Program-made: the position numbers and the translations under genes
Shown here: one piece after another, positions 16,235 to 25,452 of the stretch
Layout of the letters: each line of letters starts with the position of its first letter
How positions within the stretch are numbered: position 1 is the stretch's first letter
NCBI GenBank assembly: GCA_964275585.1
Contig: CAXYCJ010000012.1
Span: 1-64,000, forward strand
DNA length: 64,000 nt
Direction of reading: 5' to 3'
Source of the DNA: D2472 sp964275585
GTDB taxonomy: Bacteria; Pseudomonadota; Gammaproteobacteria; Magnimaribacterales; D2472
The notes under the pieces: generated by a model
What the model saw: the letters and a program-made list of their open reading frames with translations, nothing else
Database searches by the model: none
Told to the model about the DNA's origin: nothing

Positions 16235-17347
16235 ATGCCCGATATATATATTTCTGGAACAGGTCTATGGATCCCTCCCCATAAAGTTTCAAATGAAGAG
16301 CTTGTTACATCATTTAACGAGTATGTAAGACTTTACAACATCGAACACGAACAAGAGATATTATCTGGTTCATTGATAGCTCTAGAATCATCATCCGTAG
16401 AATTTATCTCAAAAGCATCTGGTATTCAGAATAGGTATGTCATTGAAAAAGATTCATTGCTTAATCCCGAGATTATGAAACCCATGATTGAAGCGCGAGC
16501 AGATGATGAGCTTTCTGTATCAGCAGAAATTAGCGTCATAGCAGCCAAAGAGGCCCTTCAAAATGCTGAACTTGAGGCTCATGAAATTGATGCCGTAATA
16601 GTTTCTACAGCTAATCTACAAAGAGCTTATCCAGCTATAGCCATTGAAGTGCAACATGAGCTTGGAATAGATGGATATGCCTATGACATGATGGTTGGAT
16701 GCTCTTCAACTACCTTTGCAATTAGCAATGCATATGCAGATATAGTCTCGGGCAAAGCGTCTAAAATTCTGACTATCAACCCAGAAATTACCACCGCACA
16801 TAATAATTACAAGAACAGAGATAGCCATTTCATCTTTGGTGATGTTTGTACAGCCGCCATAATTGAAAAAGATTCTGTGGCTCCAAATAAGTTTAAAATC
16901 TTAAGCTCTAAGCTAAAAACTCAATACTCTAATAATATTCGTAATAATTTTGGTTTTATGAATGCAATAGAAACCAAAGATTACACAGAAGCTGAACTCT
17001 TATTTGTTCAAAATGGTAGAAGTGTTTTTAAAGAAGTTATGCCTATGGTTGCTTCACTTATTGCAGATCACTTAAGTGAAAATAACTTATCGCCTGAAGA
17101 GATTCAGCAGTATTGGTTGCACCAAGCAAATATTAATATGAACACTTACGTTGTAAAAAAATTACTCGGTGATAATTTTCCACCTGAGAGAGCTCCAAAT
17201 GTATTAGAGGAATTTGGTAATACGGGTTCTGCTGGATCCTTGGTGTCATTTCATAAATACAATGATCTAGAGCTTGGGCAAAAAGGTATTATTTGTTCTT
17301 TTGGAGCTGGTTATTCCATATGCTCTATATTAGTTGAACGTGCCTAA
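16235..17347 (+). CDS. Beta-ketoacyl-ACP synthase III-like (long FabH-type) protein
   Basis: 370 residues, longer than E. coli FabH (317). The Cys-His-Asn triad is complete: C156 in MVGCSS, H296 in WLHQANINMN and N329 in GNTGSAGS. It condenses an acyl-CoA with malonyl-ACP or a related donor. Extra length lies near the N-terminus (residues 25-95). This long form is distinct from the canonical fabH of the fab cluster, which is not in the window, so it may prime from beta-oxidation intermediates. It is 9 bp upstream of the tspO gene. Confidence 0.82.
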   Translation: MPDIYISGTGLWIPPHKVSNEELVTSFNEYVRLYNIEHEQEILSGSLIALESSSVEFISKASGIQNRYVIEKDSLLNPEIMKPMIEARADDELSVSAEISVIAAKEALQNAELEAHEIDAVIVSTANLQRAYPAIAIEVQHELGIDGYAYDMMVGCSSTTFAISNAYADIVSGKASKILTINPEITTAHNNYKNRDSHFIFGDVCTAAIIEKDSVAPNKFKILSSKLKTQYSNNIRNNFGFMNAIETKDYTEAELLFVQNGRSVFKEVMPMVASLIADHLSENNLSPEEIQQYWLHQANINMNTYVVKKLLGDNFPPERAPNVLEEFGNTGSAGSLVSFHKYNDLELGQKGIICSFGAGYSICSILVERA

Positions 17348-17356
17348 AATATTTCT

Positions 17357-17788
17357 ATGAAATATTTACTGCCTCTTCTTGTAATCGCAACCTCTGTAAT
17401 TGGCTATTTAGGCAATATTTTTATTTCATCTGATGGCTGGTATGACGAACTGGTTAAAAGTCCATTGAATCCACCAGGTTTTATCTTTGGTATTGTTTGG
17501 CCAATTCTTTATCTGCTAATGGCTTTTGTTTCGTTTAGGTCAGCAGATAAAATTTGGAAACTCTTTATCCCTCAATTAATACTTAATGCCACTTGGTCTT
17601 GGATTTTCTTCTTTATGCATGCCCCTTTACTTGCATTAATTAATATATCTGTACTTATTTTTTTAAATCAAAAGATCTTAATGATTCTAAAAAATGAATA
17701 TGGTTTATTATATTGGCTGTATTTACCATATGTCCTATGGCTTGCCTTTGCTGCATTCTTAAATGCTTCGATCGTCTTCCTAAACTAG
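17357..17788 (+). CDS. tspO: TspO/MBR family membrane protein
   Basis: 143 residues with five membrane spans. Family markers: W-x-E/D-x-L-x-K-SPLNPPGFIFGIVWPILY, LNATWSWIFF and a late LYLPYVLWLAFAAFLN. TspO proteins bind porphyrins and sterol-like ligands and affect tetrapyrrole handling and stress responses. Pairs with the FabH-like gene and meets the nucleoside transporter gene tail to tail with a 9-bp overlap. Confidence 0.9.
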   Translation: MKYLLPLLVIATSVIGYLGNIFISSDGWYDELVKSPLNPPGFIFGIVWPILYLLMAFVSFRSADKIWKLFIPQLILNATWSWIFFFMHAPLLALINISVLIFLNQKILMILKNEYGLLYWLYLPYVLWLAFAAFLNASIVFLN

Positions 17789-19048
17789 AAAAATTCCTAT
17801 TACTAGTCCTGTCATACAAGATGCAAGTGTTGCTCCGACTAGAGCTTTTAAAGAAACCTTAATAAGATCATTTTTTCGCTCTGGTGCCATGGCGCTTATG
17901 CCTGAAACTAGAATGCCGACTGAAGAGAAATTAGCGAACCCACATAAACCATAAAGAGTAATTAACTTAGATCTCTCTGATAAAACACCCGGCTCGATAT
18001 TAGCCAATGCGCCGTATGCAACAAACTCATTAAGGGCAGTTTTTAAGCCAAGTAATTCAGCAGCAGCTAGAGTTTCTGATAAGGGAATTCCCATAAGCCA
18101 CACAATTGGAAAAAACATGTAGCCTAATATTAATTGCAGCGAAAGATCATTAATTCCAAACCATCCCCCTGCAATACCTAAAATAGAGTTAAGCAAAGAA
18201 ACCAATGCAATAAAAGCAATTAGAATAGCACCAACATTAAGACAGATATCTAAACCATCCCGAGTACCTCTAGTAATAGCATCCATTGAACTGTCGTAGA
18301 CTTTAGGAATTGCATTGCCATCAAAATTAGTAACATCTCCAGATGGGATCATGATATTTGCATACATAATTGCTGCTGGAATAGAAAGGATGGAGGCCGA
18401 GACGAGATGCTGAATTAAGTTTAACTCTGGAAATTGTGGTTGGAGCATTGAAACCAATGCAATCATAATTGAACCTGAGACTGTAGACATCCCAGCTGTC
18501 ATTAAAATTAACAGTTCTTTTTCACTCATTCTTGAAAGGTATGGACGAACCAATAGAGGCGCTTCAACTTGACCCATAATAATATTGGCAGTAGCTCCTA
18601 AGCCAATCGGGCCACCAATATTAAAGAGTTTTTCAAATATCTTTGAAATAGCACTAATAATTAAAGGCAGAATATTCCAGAACCACAACAGGGCGGACAA
18701 ACTAGAAATTACAATTATCAATGGTAATATTTGAAATGCAAAAATCATAGAATTGCCCATTCCAGAACTTTCAAATGGTGAGTTTGAAGAATTACTTAGG
18801 TACCCAAAGACAAATTCAGCACCTTCTTGAGTTGCAGCTTGCAAAGCAGACACCCCTTCAGATAGATAGGCAAATATCTGAATAATAAATGGTATTTTTA
18901 ATAAAGCGTAGGCAAGCATTATTTGAAAAATAATAGCTACAAAAATATATCTGTAGTTAATTGAAGGTCGGTTTTGAGAGAATGGAATTGCTATACAAAC
19001 CAATCCAATAAAACCAACGAAAATTTGTAAAATAGCTGTGACTGTCAT
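17780..19048 (-). CDS. Concentrative nucleoside transporter (NupC/CNT)
   Basis: 422 residues, about 8-10 membrane spans. The CNT signature GQVEAPLLVRPYL and the second half motif ETLAAAELLGLKTALNEFVAY are both present, as is the SGISAMAPERK segment near the end. CNT proteins import nucleosides with Na+ or H+; the QVEAP motif and the sodium pump genes elsewhere here would fit Na+ coupling (inference). Starts 3 bp after the 2OG oxygenase stop, so probably one transcript. Confidence 0.9.
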   Translation of the reverse strand: MTVTAILQIFVGFIGLVCIAIPFSQNRPSINYRYIFVAIIFQIMLAYALLKIPFIIQIFAYLSEGVSALQAATQEGAEFVFGYLSNSSNSPFESSGMGNSMIFAFQILPLIIVISSLSALLWFWNILPLIISAISKIFEKLFNIGGPIGLGATANIIMGQVEAPLLVRPYLSRMSEKELLILMTAGMSTVSGSIMIALVSMLQPQFPELNLIQHLVSASILSIPAAIMYANIMIPSGDVTNFDGNAIPKVYDSSMDAITRGTRDGLDICLNVGAILIAFIALVSLLNSILGIAGGWFGINDLSLQLILGYMFFPIVWLMGIPLSETLAAAELLGLKTALNEFVAYGALANIEPGVLSERSKLITLYGLCGFANFSSVGILVSGISAMAPERKNDLIKVSLKALVGATLASCMTGLVIGIFLV

Positions 19049-19051
19049 TCC

Positions 19052-19954
19052 TTAGTATAGCTTAATTGCTTTCAATCTTTCTTCTAGAAAATCATGCGCA
19101 CTGATGCTTTCAGGCGAATCATCAACAATAGATGATAGTTGTACTTCTGGTGATGGATGTAAAAAAAATGGCATGCTGTACCTGGAGGATCCACTTGCAT
19201 TATGATCAACAACCCTATGGGGAGTGCTTTTAAGTTTTTTTCTAGTGACTAGCTGCATCATGTCACCAATATTGCATACGATAGACTTACTTTGTGCATC
19301 AATGGGAATCCAGTCTCCATCAGGGTTTTTTACTTCAAGGCCTGATTCTTCTGCACCAACGAGCAAGGTAATCAAATTAATATCAGCATGGGCTCTAGCT
19401 CTATAGATATTCGATGTGTCTGAAACCGGTGGATAATGAAGCAACCGAAGAAGTGAGTTTCCTTTGATAACCCAGTTATCAAAGAAATTTAGATCTTTGT
19501 TTAAAATGATTGCTATGGCACTTAAAACCTTCATGCCGAGAAGGTTTAAATCATTGAATAATTCGTCAAATTGAGAGTTAAATTCAGGCATCTCAACAAC
19601 ACTGATGTTTGACTCAATTCTTGGATCATATGAATTATCTATAATTGGTCCATGGTGCCAGAATTCTTTAAGGTCTGGAGTGGTCTCACCCAAAGCAGTT
19701 TCTTTTCCAAAAGGAGTATAGCCCCTTGCCCCGCCCATCTCTGGATGCGCATATATATTTTTCTTGTCCTCTGCTAATGCAAAGAATTTCTTACTCATAG
19801 AGTAACTTGAAGATAATAAATCATCATCAATACCATGGTCGGTGATTGTAAAAAATCCATGCGTCATCAAAGCGTACTCTAAAGCAGAAATAGTGTCGGG
19901 ATCTCGATTATCAATTAGAGAAAAAGAAAATTCAGGTATTGAATTAAAAGACAT
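19052..19954 (-). CDS. Fe(II)/2-oxoglutarate oxygenase, isopenicillin N synthase-like family
   Basis: 300 residues. Iron ligands H189-x-D191 (AHADINLITLL) and H246 (STPHRVVDH), and the 2-oxoglutarate-binding R258-x-S260 (SRYSMPFFLHP). The N-terminal DIOX_N-like half reads FFTITDHGI. These enzymes hydroxylate or desaturate small molecules; proteobacterial members are often near nucleoside or purine catabolism genes, and here it is followed by a nucleoside transporter, which may hint at its substrate. Confidence 0.85.
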   Translation of the reverse strand: MSFNSIPEFSFSLIDNRDPDTISALEYALMTHGFFTITDHGIDDDLLSSSYSMSKKFFALAEDKKNIYAHPEMGGARGYTPFGKETALGETTPDLKEFWHHGPIIDNSYDPRIESNISVVEMPEFNSQFDELFNDLNLLGMKVLSAIAIILNKDLNFFDNWVIKGNSLLRLLHYPPVSDTSNIYRARAHADINLITLLVGAEESGLEVKNPDGDWIPIDAQSKSIVCNIGDMMQLVTRKKLKSTPHRVVDHNASGSSRYSMPFFLHPSPEVQLSSIVDDSPESISAHDFLEERLKAIKLY

Positions 19955-19970
19955 TATTTATTTTAGCAAA

Positions 19971-20000
19971 AAAAAGGGCGGTTAATACCGCCCTTTTTAA
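19971..20000 (-). terminator. Rho-independent terminator of the TonB receptor gene
   Basis: Perfect stem: AAAAAGGGCGG (19971-19981) pairs with CCGCCCTTTTT (19988-19998) around a 6-nt loop TTAATA, and an A-run before it gives the U-tract when read from the minus strand. It lies 13 bp after the receptor stop and upstream of the 2OG oxygenase gene. Confidence 0.88.
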
Positions 20001-20012
20001 AATTAACTTATC

Positions 20013-23000
20013 TTAGAATGAAAATTTATATGTAAAACCTAATTGAGCTCTCCATATACTGTTCACAGCTGATTTTCTAATACCCTTTGGATTATTTTGG
20101 TTGAAACCATAAGCCCAATCTGGGTAGCCTCTTCCTTTATAATTAGGATAGATGTACTTAGAGAAATCATCATTCATAAACATATCCAATACAGCCATTT
20201 TACCATTGTAAGGGCCATATTTTGCTTCACCTCTATCAGAATCTATCAAATTAAGAAGATTCATAATACCCAAGCTAATTACAAATTCATCTTCAGCTCT
20301 AAAGCCTGGAAGAATTTGAGTAATCTTAAGATCTAAAGATGTTCTCCATGGGTATTCATAGACTCCATTTTCTACAATTCTACCAGCGTAACCAGATAAG
20401 CCCAGCTGGTTATATAGCATGTCTAACACTTGATTAGCAATTGCTAGATCAGGAGCGCCTGTGCAAGAGCCCCAACAAACATTCGGATCATTAATTCCTG
20501 AGGGAACGTAGATTAAATGTGAGCTATCATCATTAAGATTCTTCTCGTACCCAAAAGCTTCTCGCTGATAAGCAGTGCCACCATAGTTTCTTGAGGTATA
20601 GGTATCCCAAGAATACGTTCCAGGCAGTCCTGACTTTCTTTCAAAATAAACATTAAAGGTCGTTGGTTTGTCAGCTCCAAAGAAGTAGTGAGTAGATGAC
20701 ATCGTGGCAAACAATCTATGCTCAGTTTCATAGATAGAGCGCTGCGCAGTTCTGTTGTTGTAGTCAGAAGCAGCATATTTACCATAGCTAGAGTTAGCGG
20801 TAGTAGAAGCCATTCCACTTAACTCATCACTGTCTTGATGGGTGTAACCAATAGAGAAAGACCCATCACCGTCATTAAAATATCTTGAGAAAGCTAATGA
20901 GAAAACCTCTCTCTCGCCACCACTCTGATTATAAAGACCACCTTTGTATGTATTTCTACCGGTTTGGTTGTAAATCGGTCTGCCATCAGGTGCCTGTAAA
21001 GTAGGAGTTAAGGGTTGATCACCCTTTAAAGGTGAGCCATCAATAATTTTATATAATGCTTCTTCTTGGTCTGCATGAAGGTAGGTACCAGTAAACGTCC
21101 AATCTCCTATTTGTCTGTCATAAGTCAAATTAAAAGTTGTAGTCTCAGGCCACTCAAAGCTTGGTGCAATAAAGTTAATAACCGCATCAGTCAAAGGAGC
21201 ATTTTGAATTGCTGTGCCAACACATGCTGGCAAGGTTCCGGTTACACCGGTTAAAGGATCGCATCCAGGAGCATTTGCACCGTTGTATGCAGCAATTCTT
21301 ACACCATCATTGGTATAAGCATTTGAAATCCATACCGTTGGTAGCTTGGATGAGAATGTTCCATATAAGCCTTTTAATGAACTTACTTCATCAATTTCAT
21401 ACTCAAAACTTAATCTGTAGTTTAAAAGATCAGTTCCAGCTATTCCGCCATTAGCAAAACCATAAGCATCTTTAAAGCCTTGATTTAATGAGGGTGCATC
21501 ATCTGAATCGAATTCGTCATATCTTAAACCAACTAATACATTTAACTTATCAGATATTTCAATCTCATCCTGAATGTACATAGAAGTAAGATTGTATTTA
21601 AAGACAGCAGCTCCGCCTTTCTCTGTTAAATCTCTTGAATTATTATGAAAGAATCCAGTGGCTGTTTGACTTTCGAAACCAGAAATACCGTCAAAGTCAT
21701 AAGATCCATTTTGAGCAACGATAAATACGTTGTAAATATCCCATTCTTTGGTTTCATATCCTGCAGTCCATTTATGATTGTCATCATAGTAAGTTAGCTT
21801 AGCTTTAAAGAAAGTATTTTCTGTTTCAAGCGCGTTAGCACTTCTGTATATGTCTGGACCTAAATTACAATTAATTTCAGCAGCTCCACAATTCTCAATA
21901 GTGAACTGAGGAAGGTTTTGACCAACTGGGGACATCTGAGAAGTTTTTTGCTCTTTGGTTGAATAGCTGATCTCTGTAATTAAATCATCTGACCAGTTAG
22001 AGACAAGCAAGAATCCATCAGTTGTTGTATTTTCACCTTTTTGATATTCACCCGATGAAAAGTTAAAGTTTCCATAAGAGCTATTAGCTCCATTTAATTT
22101 AGAGCTTTCAACTTCTTTATGATTGAATGTTAGGCGATGATTGTCAGTAATATTGATATCAAATCTTGCTGTCATGTACTCTTGTTCTGACAAGTTACTT
22201 GAAGTGTATCCAAGTGGATCAAAACCATACTTGGTCTTAGTAATATTTCTAATCTGATCTACTTCAGCAACAGTAATACCCTGAACATTTGGAAGACCTG
22301 AGCCTGCTGGTCCGTGGGTAATAGGCTTATTAACCTCTGCAGTCTCATACGTAACAAAGAAGTAAGCCCTATCCTTGATTATAGGTCCACCAAAAGCAAA
22401 CCCTTCTGAAGTATCTTCTAGATCAAAACTATATTCATCTCCATTGGATTCATCTCCCATGAGTGAGTCACCTCTATCATATGAGAAAAGTTCACCAGAA
22501 AATTCATTGGTACCGGATTTAGTAATAACCTCAATAACTCCGCCTCTAAAACCTGAATACTCTACTGAAGCTGGGGCAACTTTTACAGAAAGCTGCTCAA
22601 TCGCGTTAAGTGAAATCGGACTTCTTTGGGCTGGGTAACCATTGGCATTTAAACCAAAGTCATCGTTAAAAGAAACACCATCAACTCTTAAGTCATTTGT
22701 TCTTGGATGCGCACCTGCAATAGAAATAGCCTCATAATTATCTTCAGCATCATCCAAAGAAACTAACGGGTTTAATCTAACAAAGTCTTTAAGATCTCTG
22801 TTAACTGAAGCATTTTGTGCTATATCTTGAGCTGTTAAGGCTGTTCCAAAACCATACCCTGTATCTAGGGTTGTTCCTCTTGTTGCCACAACAACTACTT
22901 CATCGATGGACTCTAGTACAAAGTTTAATCTGCGAGTGTCTCCAACAACCAAAGTAATTCCTGCAGAAGTTTCAGAGTTATAGGCTCCAGACTGAACGCT

Positions 23001-23234
23001 TACATCATAAGGTCCGCCAGGTTTAAGACCACCAGCATTAAATCGACCGTTAGCACTAGTTGTTCTGGTAATGCTTTTATTGGTTGGCGTGTATGTAACA
23101 GTTACATTAGCACCACTCACAGGAGCGCCAGCTGAGTTTGTAACAACACCAGTGATATCTGAAGTAAGTTCCTGTGCAAAAGCTGGCATAGCTAATAACG
23201 CAGCAACAAAGAATAAGTTACGCAAAGATTTCAT
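20013..23234 (-). CDS. TonB-dependent receptor, Oar-like, with N-terminal carboxypeptidase-regulatory domain
   Basis: 1073 residues. Signal peptide (1-20), a CarboxypepD_reg-like beta-sandwich (about 25-110, SDITGVVTNSAGAPVSGANV), a plug domain (about 115-245, with LRVDGVSFNDDFGLN and FRGGVIEVITKSGTN), and a 22-strand barrel ending in the outer-membrane signature YKFSF. It imports large nutrients using TonB energy; Oar-type receptors are often tied to peptides or proteins. Cys pairs in loops (CDPLTG/PACVG, CWGSC) probably form disulfides. AGGG lies 6 nt before the ATG. No substrate-binding partner gene is adjacent; a strong terminator follows. Confidence 0.93.
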   Translation of the reverse strand: MKSLRNLFFVAALLAMPAFAQELTSDITGVVTNSAGAPVSGANVTVTYTPTNKSITRTTSANGRFNAGGLKPGGPYDVSVQSGAYNSETSAGITLVVGDTRRLNFVLESIDEVVVVATRGTTLDTGYGFGTALTAQDIAQNASVNRDLKDFVRLNPLVSLDDAEDNYEAISIAGAHPRTNDLRVDGVSFNDDFGLNANGYPAQRSPISLNAIEQLSVKVAPASVEYSGFRGGVIEVITKSGTNEFSGELFSYDRGDSLMGDESNGDEYSFDLEDTSEGFAFGGPIIKDRAYFFVTYETAEVNKPITHGPAGSGLPNVQGITVAEVDQIRNITKTKYGFDPLGYTSSNLSEQEYMTARFDINITDNHRLTFNHKEVESSKLNGANSSYGNFNFSSGEYQKGENTTTDGFLLVSNWSDDLITEISYSTKEQKTSQMSPVGQNLPQFTIENCGAAEINCNLGPDIYRSANALETENTFFKAKLTYYDDNHKWTAGYETKEWDIYNVFIVAQNGSYDFDGISGFESQTATGFFHNNSRDLTEKGGAAVFKYNLTSMYIQDEIEISDKLNVLVGLRYDEFDSDDAPSLNQGFKDAYGFANGGIAGTDLLNYRLSFEYEIDEVSSLKGLYGTFSSKLPTVWISNAYTNDGVRIAAYNGANAPGCDPLTGVTGTLPACVGTAIQNAPLTDAVINFIAPSFEWPETTTFNLTYDRQIGDWTFTGTYLHADQEEALYKIIDGSPLKGDQPLTPTLQAPDGRPIYNQTGRNTYKGGLYNQSGGEREVFSLAFSRYFNDGDGSFSIGYTHQDSDELSGMASTTANSSYGKYAASDYNNRTAQRSIYETEHRLFATMSSTHYFFGADKPTTFNVYFERKSGLPGTYSWDTYTSRNYGGTAYQREAFGYEKNLNDDSSHLIYVPSGINDPNVCWGSCTGAPDLAIANQVLDMLYNQLGLSGYAGRIVENGVYEYPWRTSLDLKITQILPGFRAEDEFVISLGIMNLLNLIDSDRGEAKYGPYNGKMAVLDMFMNDDFSKYIYPNYKGRGYPDWAYGFNQNNPKGIRKSAVNSIWRAQLGFTYKFSF

Positions 23235-23334
23235 AATTTCCCTCTAAAAAATTAAAATAAGACGTTGAAATAATTCTATACCTGTTTTGCCTCGATTAAA
23301 AGAAACAATTGAACAACATTAAAGATTATTTAAT

Positions 23335-24578
23335 CTAAACTTCAATGGTTTTAAATTTTACATAGTCCTGCAGAACTTCTGGGATAGTGATGGTGCTTTT
23401 TTGATCATAGTAATTCTCAATGATTGCTATAAGGGTTCTACCTGCTGCTAAAGCTGAGCCATTTAAGGTATGAGCAAAATAAGTCTTACCATCCTCTTTA
23501 AATCTAATTCTAGCTCTACGTGCCTGAAAATCTGTGCAATTAGAGCAAGATGAAATCTCCCTAAAGGTTTCTTGGCTTGGGATCCATGCCTCTATATCGT
23601 AAGTTTTAGCAGATGAGAAGCCTAGGTCTCCAGTGCATAATTCAACAACCTGATAGGGAAGGTTTAATTCTTGTAAAATCATTTCAGCGTGTGAGGTAAG
23701 GCTTTCTAATGCCATGTATGAGTCATTGGGGTGACAAATCTGAACCAATTCAACTTTTTCAAATTGATGTTGGCGAATTAAGCCTCTTGTATCCTTGCCA
23801 TAACTCCCTGCTTCTGATCTAAAGCAACTGGTATGAGCAGTTAATTTATATGGGAATTTATCAGCCTGAATAATTTGATCTCTAAATATATTGGTTAATG
23901 GAACTTCGGCAGTGGGAATTAAAAAATAATTATCATTTAATTGGAATAAATCATCTGCAAATTTTGGAAGTTGGCCTGTAGAAAGTAAAGATTCAGTGTT
24001 GGCTATCATTGGTAAATAATGCTCTTCATATCCATTGTCTGAGGCTTTGTCTAGCATAAAAGCAATTAATGCCCTTTGAAGTTTAGCTACTTTGCCACTC
24101 AATACAGCAAAACGTGAGCCAGCTAATGTATTTGCTAAGTCAGTATCAATCAGGGCGGTAATATCTAAATGATCTTTGCCACCGGAGATAGTGGGCTGCC
24201 CAAACTCCCTAATCTTGATATTTGCACTTTCATTGGCTCCATTCGGAGCAGATGATGCCGGTATATTTGGAATATCTAAAAGAAAATCTTTTAATAAATT
24301 TTGGACTTTTAATAGTTTCTCTGAGCAAATCTCCAGGTCTGTTTTAACCTTTTCAATTCTCTGGTTAAAGAAGTATCTTCTTTGCCATTTTTTTTAAGTA
24401 GTCCGTATTCCTTAGAAAGAAGGTTGCGGCTTGCTTGAAGGTCTTCGGTTTCAGTCTGATATTTTTTTCTATCAGCCTCAAGCACATTAAAAGTTTTAAT
24501 GTCTAACTTATAATTTTTTAATTTAAGGTTTTCAGAAACTACTTGAGAATCTAATTTAATTAAGCTGGTATCAATCAT
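23335..24578 (-). CDS. serS: Serine--tRNA ligase, reading frame interrupted near 24361
   Basis: Charges tRNA-Ser. The N-terminal coiled-coil arm is read from ATG 24578 to about 24363 (to TSLT). The rest, from RIEKVKTDLEIC at 24360 to 23335, is in the -1 frame and continuous; together they give about 414 residues, normal for SerRS (about 425). Motif 2 (CFRSEAG, TRGLIRQHQFEK) and motif 3 (NGSALAAGRTLIAIIENY) are intact. One missing base near 24361 explains everything. An A8 run lies just upstream on the coding strand (24388-24395), and slippage there would also restore the frame with about 11 changed residues. The gene is essential, so sequencing error or slippage is more likely than loss. Last gene of ftsK-lolA-crcB-serS, 2 bp from crcB. 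Confidence 0.9.
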
Positions 24579-24580
24579 TT

Positions 24581-24946
24581 TTAAACTGTTTTAAATAAAA
24601 AATAAGCTACGTAAGTTCCTATCAAGCATGAGCCAATAGAAGCCAAAATATATATCAAGGCATTAAAATCCCTTCCATTGTATAGCATTTCTATTGCTTG
24701 CTGAGAGAATGCAGACATAGTGGTGAATGAGCCCAAAAAACCAATAATTAAAAAGAAATAAAGGTTTGATTTCAAATCAGAAAGTTGTGCCATTGCAATT
24801 CCAATACAAAAGCATCCAAGAAAATTGACCCCCATTATCCCAACAGGCAACGAAAACAACATGGTGTTTTTTAAAGCTTCATTTAACAAATATCTTGAAG
24901 AAGCCCCTACCCCGCCACCAAATGCAATAAATAAAATCTTAATCAT
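24581..24946 (-). CDS. crcB: Fluoride exporter CrcB/Fluc
   Basis: 121 residues, four membrane spans. Family markers: FGGGVGASSRYLL at the N-terminus, NFLGCFCIG and GFLGSFTTMSAFSQQ (the polar track and Phe box). It forms a dual-topology fluoride channel in the inner membrane. Overlaps lolA by 4 bp and is 2 bp from serS; crcB inside the ftsK-lolA-serS block is a known gammaproteobacterial arrangement. Confidence 0.92.
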   Translation of the reverse strand: MIKILFIAFGGGVGASSRYLLNEALKNTMLFSLPVGIMGVNFLGCFCIGIAMAQLSDLKSNLYFFLIIGFLGSFTTMSAFSQQAIEMLYNGRDFNALIYILASIGSCLIGTYVAYFLFKTV

Positions 24947-25452
24947 AATTCCGTCAGTTCAATTCCATGCTCAACACCAACTGCATCAGTATAACGAATA
25001 AGCTTTAGCTGCTCTGAGTTGAAGAAAAATTTAATTCCTGGACTGCTATCGATTGGCAGAAGTTCTAGTGTTTGGCCATCATGATAGTTGATCTCATAGT
25101 CCGAAGATTGCTCTTGGACTCCGTATACCAAGGCCGAAATAAAGACATTATTCATGTCATCCAATCTTACAGTCCTGGTTTGCTCAAGATCAATATCATA
25201 AATTTCTATAACATCCTCTAACACTCTATAACGTTCTTTAAATGGAGTATTGATATTTACAGTCAAGCCTAAGTTTTCAAAAAAAATTTCTCCTGAGGAC
25301 TCTTCTATTTCTATGTTGGATTGGTTGAGAGATCTTTCCACAAAAGAATAGTTCTTTGTAAGAGCTTTATTAAGCATGTCCAGAGACAATGTATCCTTTC
25401 CATATATGGGCGCCGATAACAAAATGATAAAAAATACAAACCTATTAATCAT
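24943..25452 (-). CDS. lolA: Outer-membrane lipoprotein carrier protein LolA
   Basis: 169 residues with a signal peptide (1-18). Periplasmic chaperone that receives lipoproteins from LolCDE and passes them to LolB. The sequence is short and diverged compared with E. coli (203), but SGEIFFENLGLTVNI and the late GIKFFFN/LKLIRYTDAVG fit the LolA unclosed barrel. Position between ftsK and serS supports the call. Overlaps ftsK by 4 bp. Confidence 0.82.
   Translation of the reverse strand: MINRFVFFIILLSAPIYGKDTLSLDMLNKALTKNYSFVERSLNQSNIEIEESSGEIFFENLGLTVNINTPFKERYRVLEDVIEIYDIDLEQTRTVRLDDMNNVFISALVYGVQEQSSDYEINYHDGQTLELLPIDSSPGIKFFFNSEQLKLIRYTDAVGVEHGIELTEL

Noticed and set aside
21209..21454. Antisense open frames inside the TonB receptor, ftsK, amtB and pit genes
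   Set aside because: Long frames opposite AT-rich membrane or repeat genes with no ribosome sites or recognisable domains; they mirror the codon pattern of the real gene.
23335..24102. Separate short catalytic-domain SerRS gene starting at TTG 24102
   Set aside because: The same frame continues upstream to 24360 in family-like sequence, so this is the C-terminal part of one frameshifted serS, not a stand-alone SerRS homologue.
24388..24395. dnaX-type programmed -1 ribosomal frameshift in serS
   Set aside because: The codons over the A8 run are AAA AAA AAT, not the AAA AAG pair of a strong slippery site, and I see no clear downstream hairpin. Transcriptional slippage or an indel fits better.
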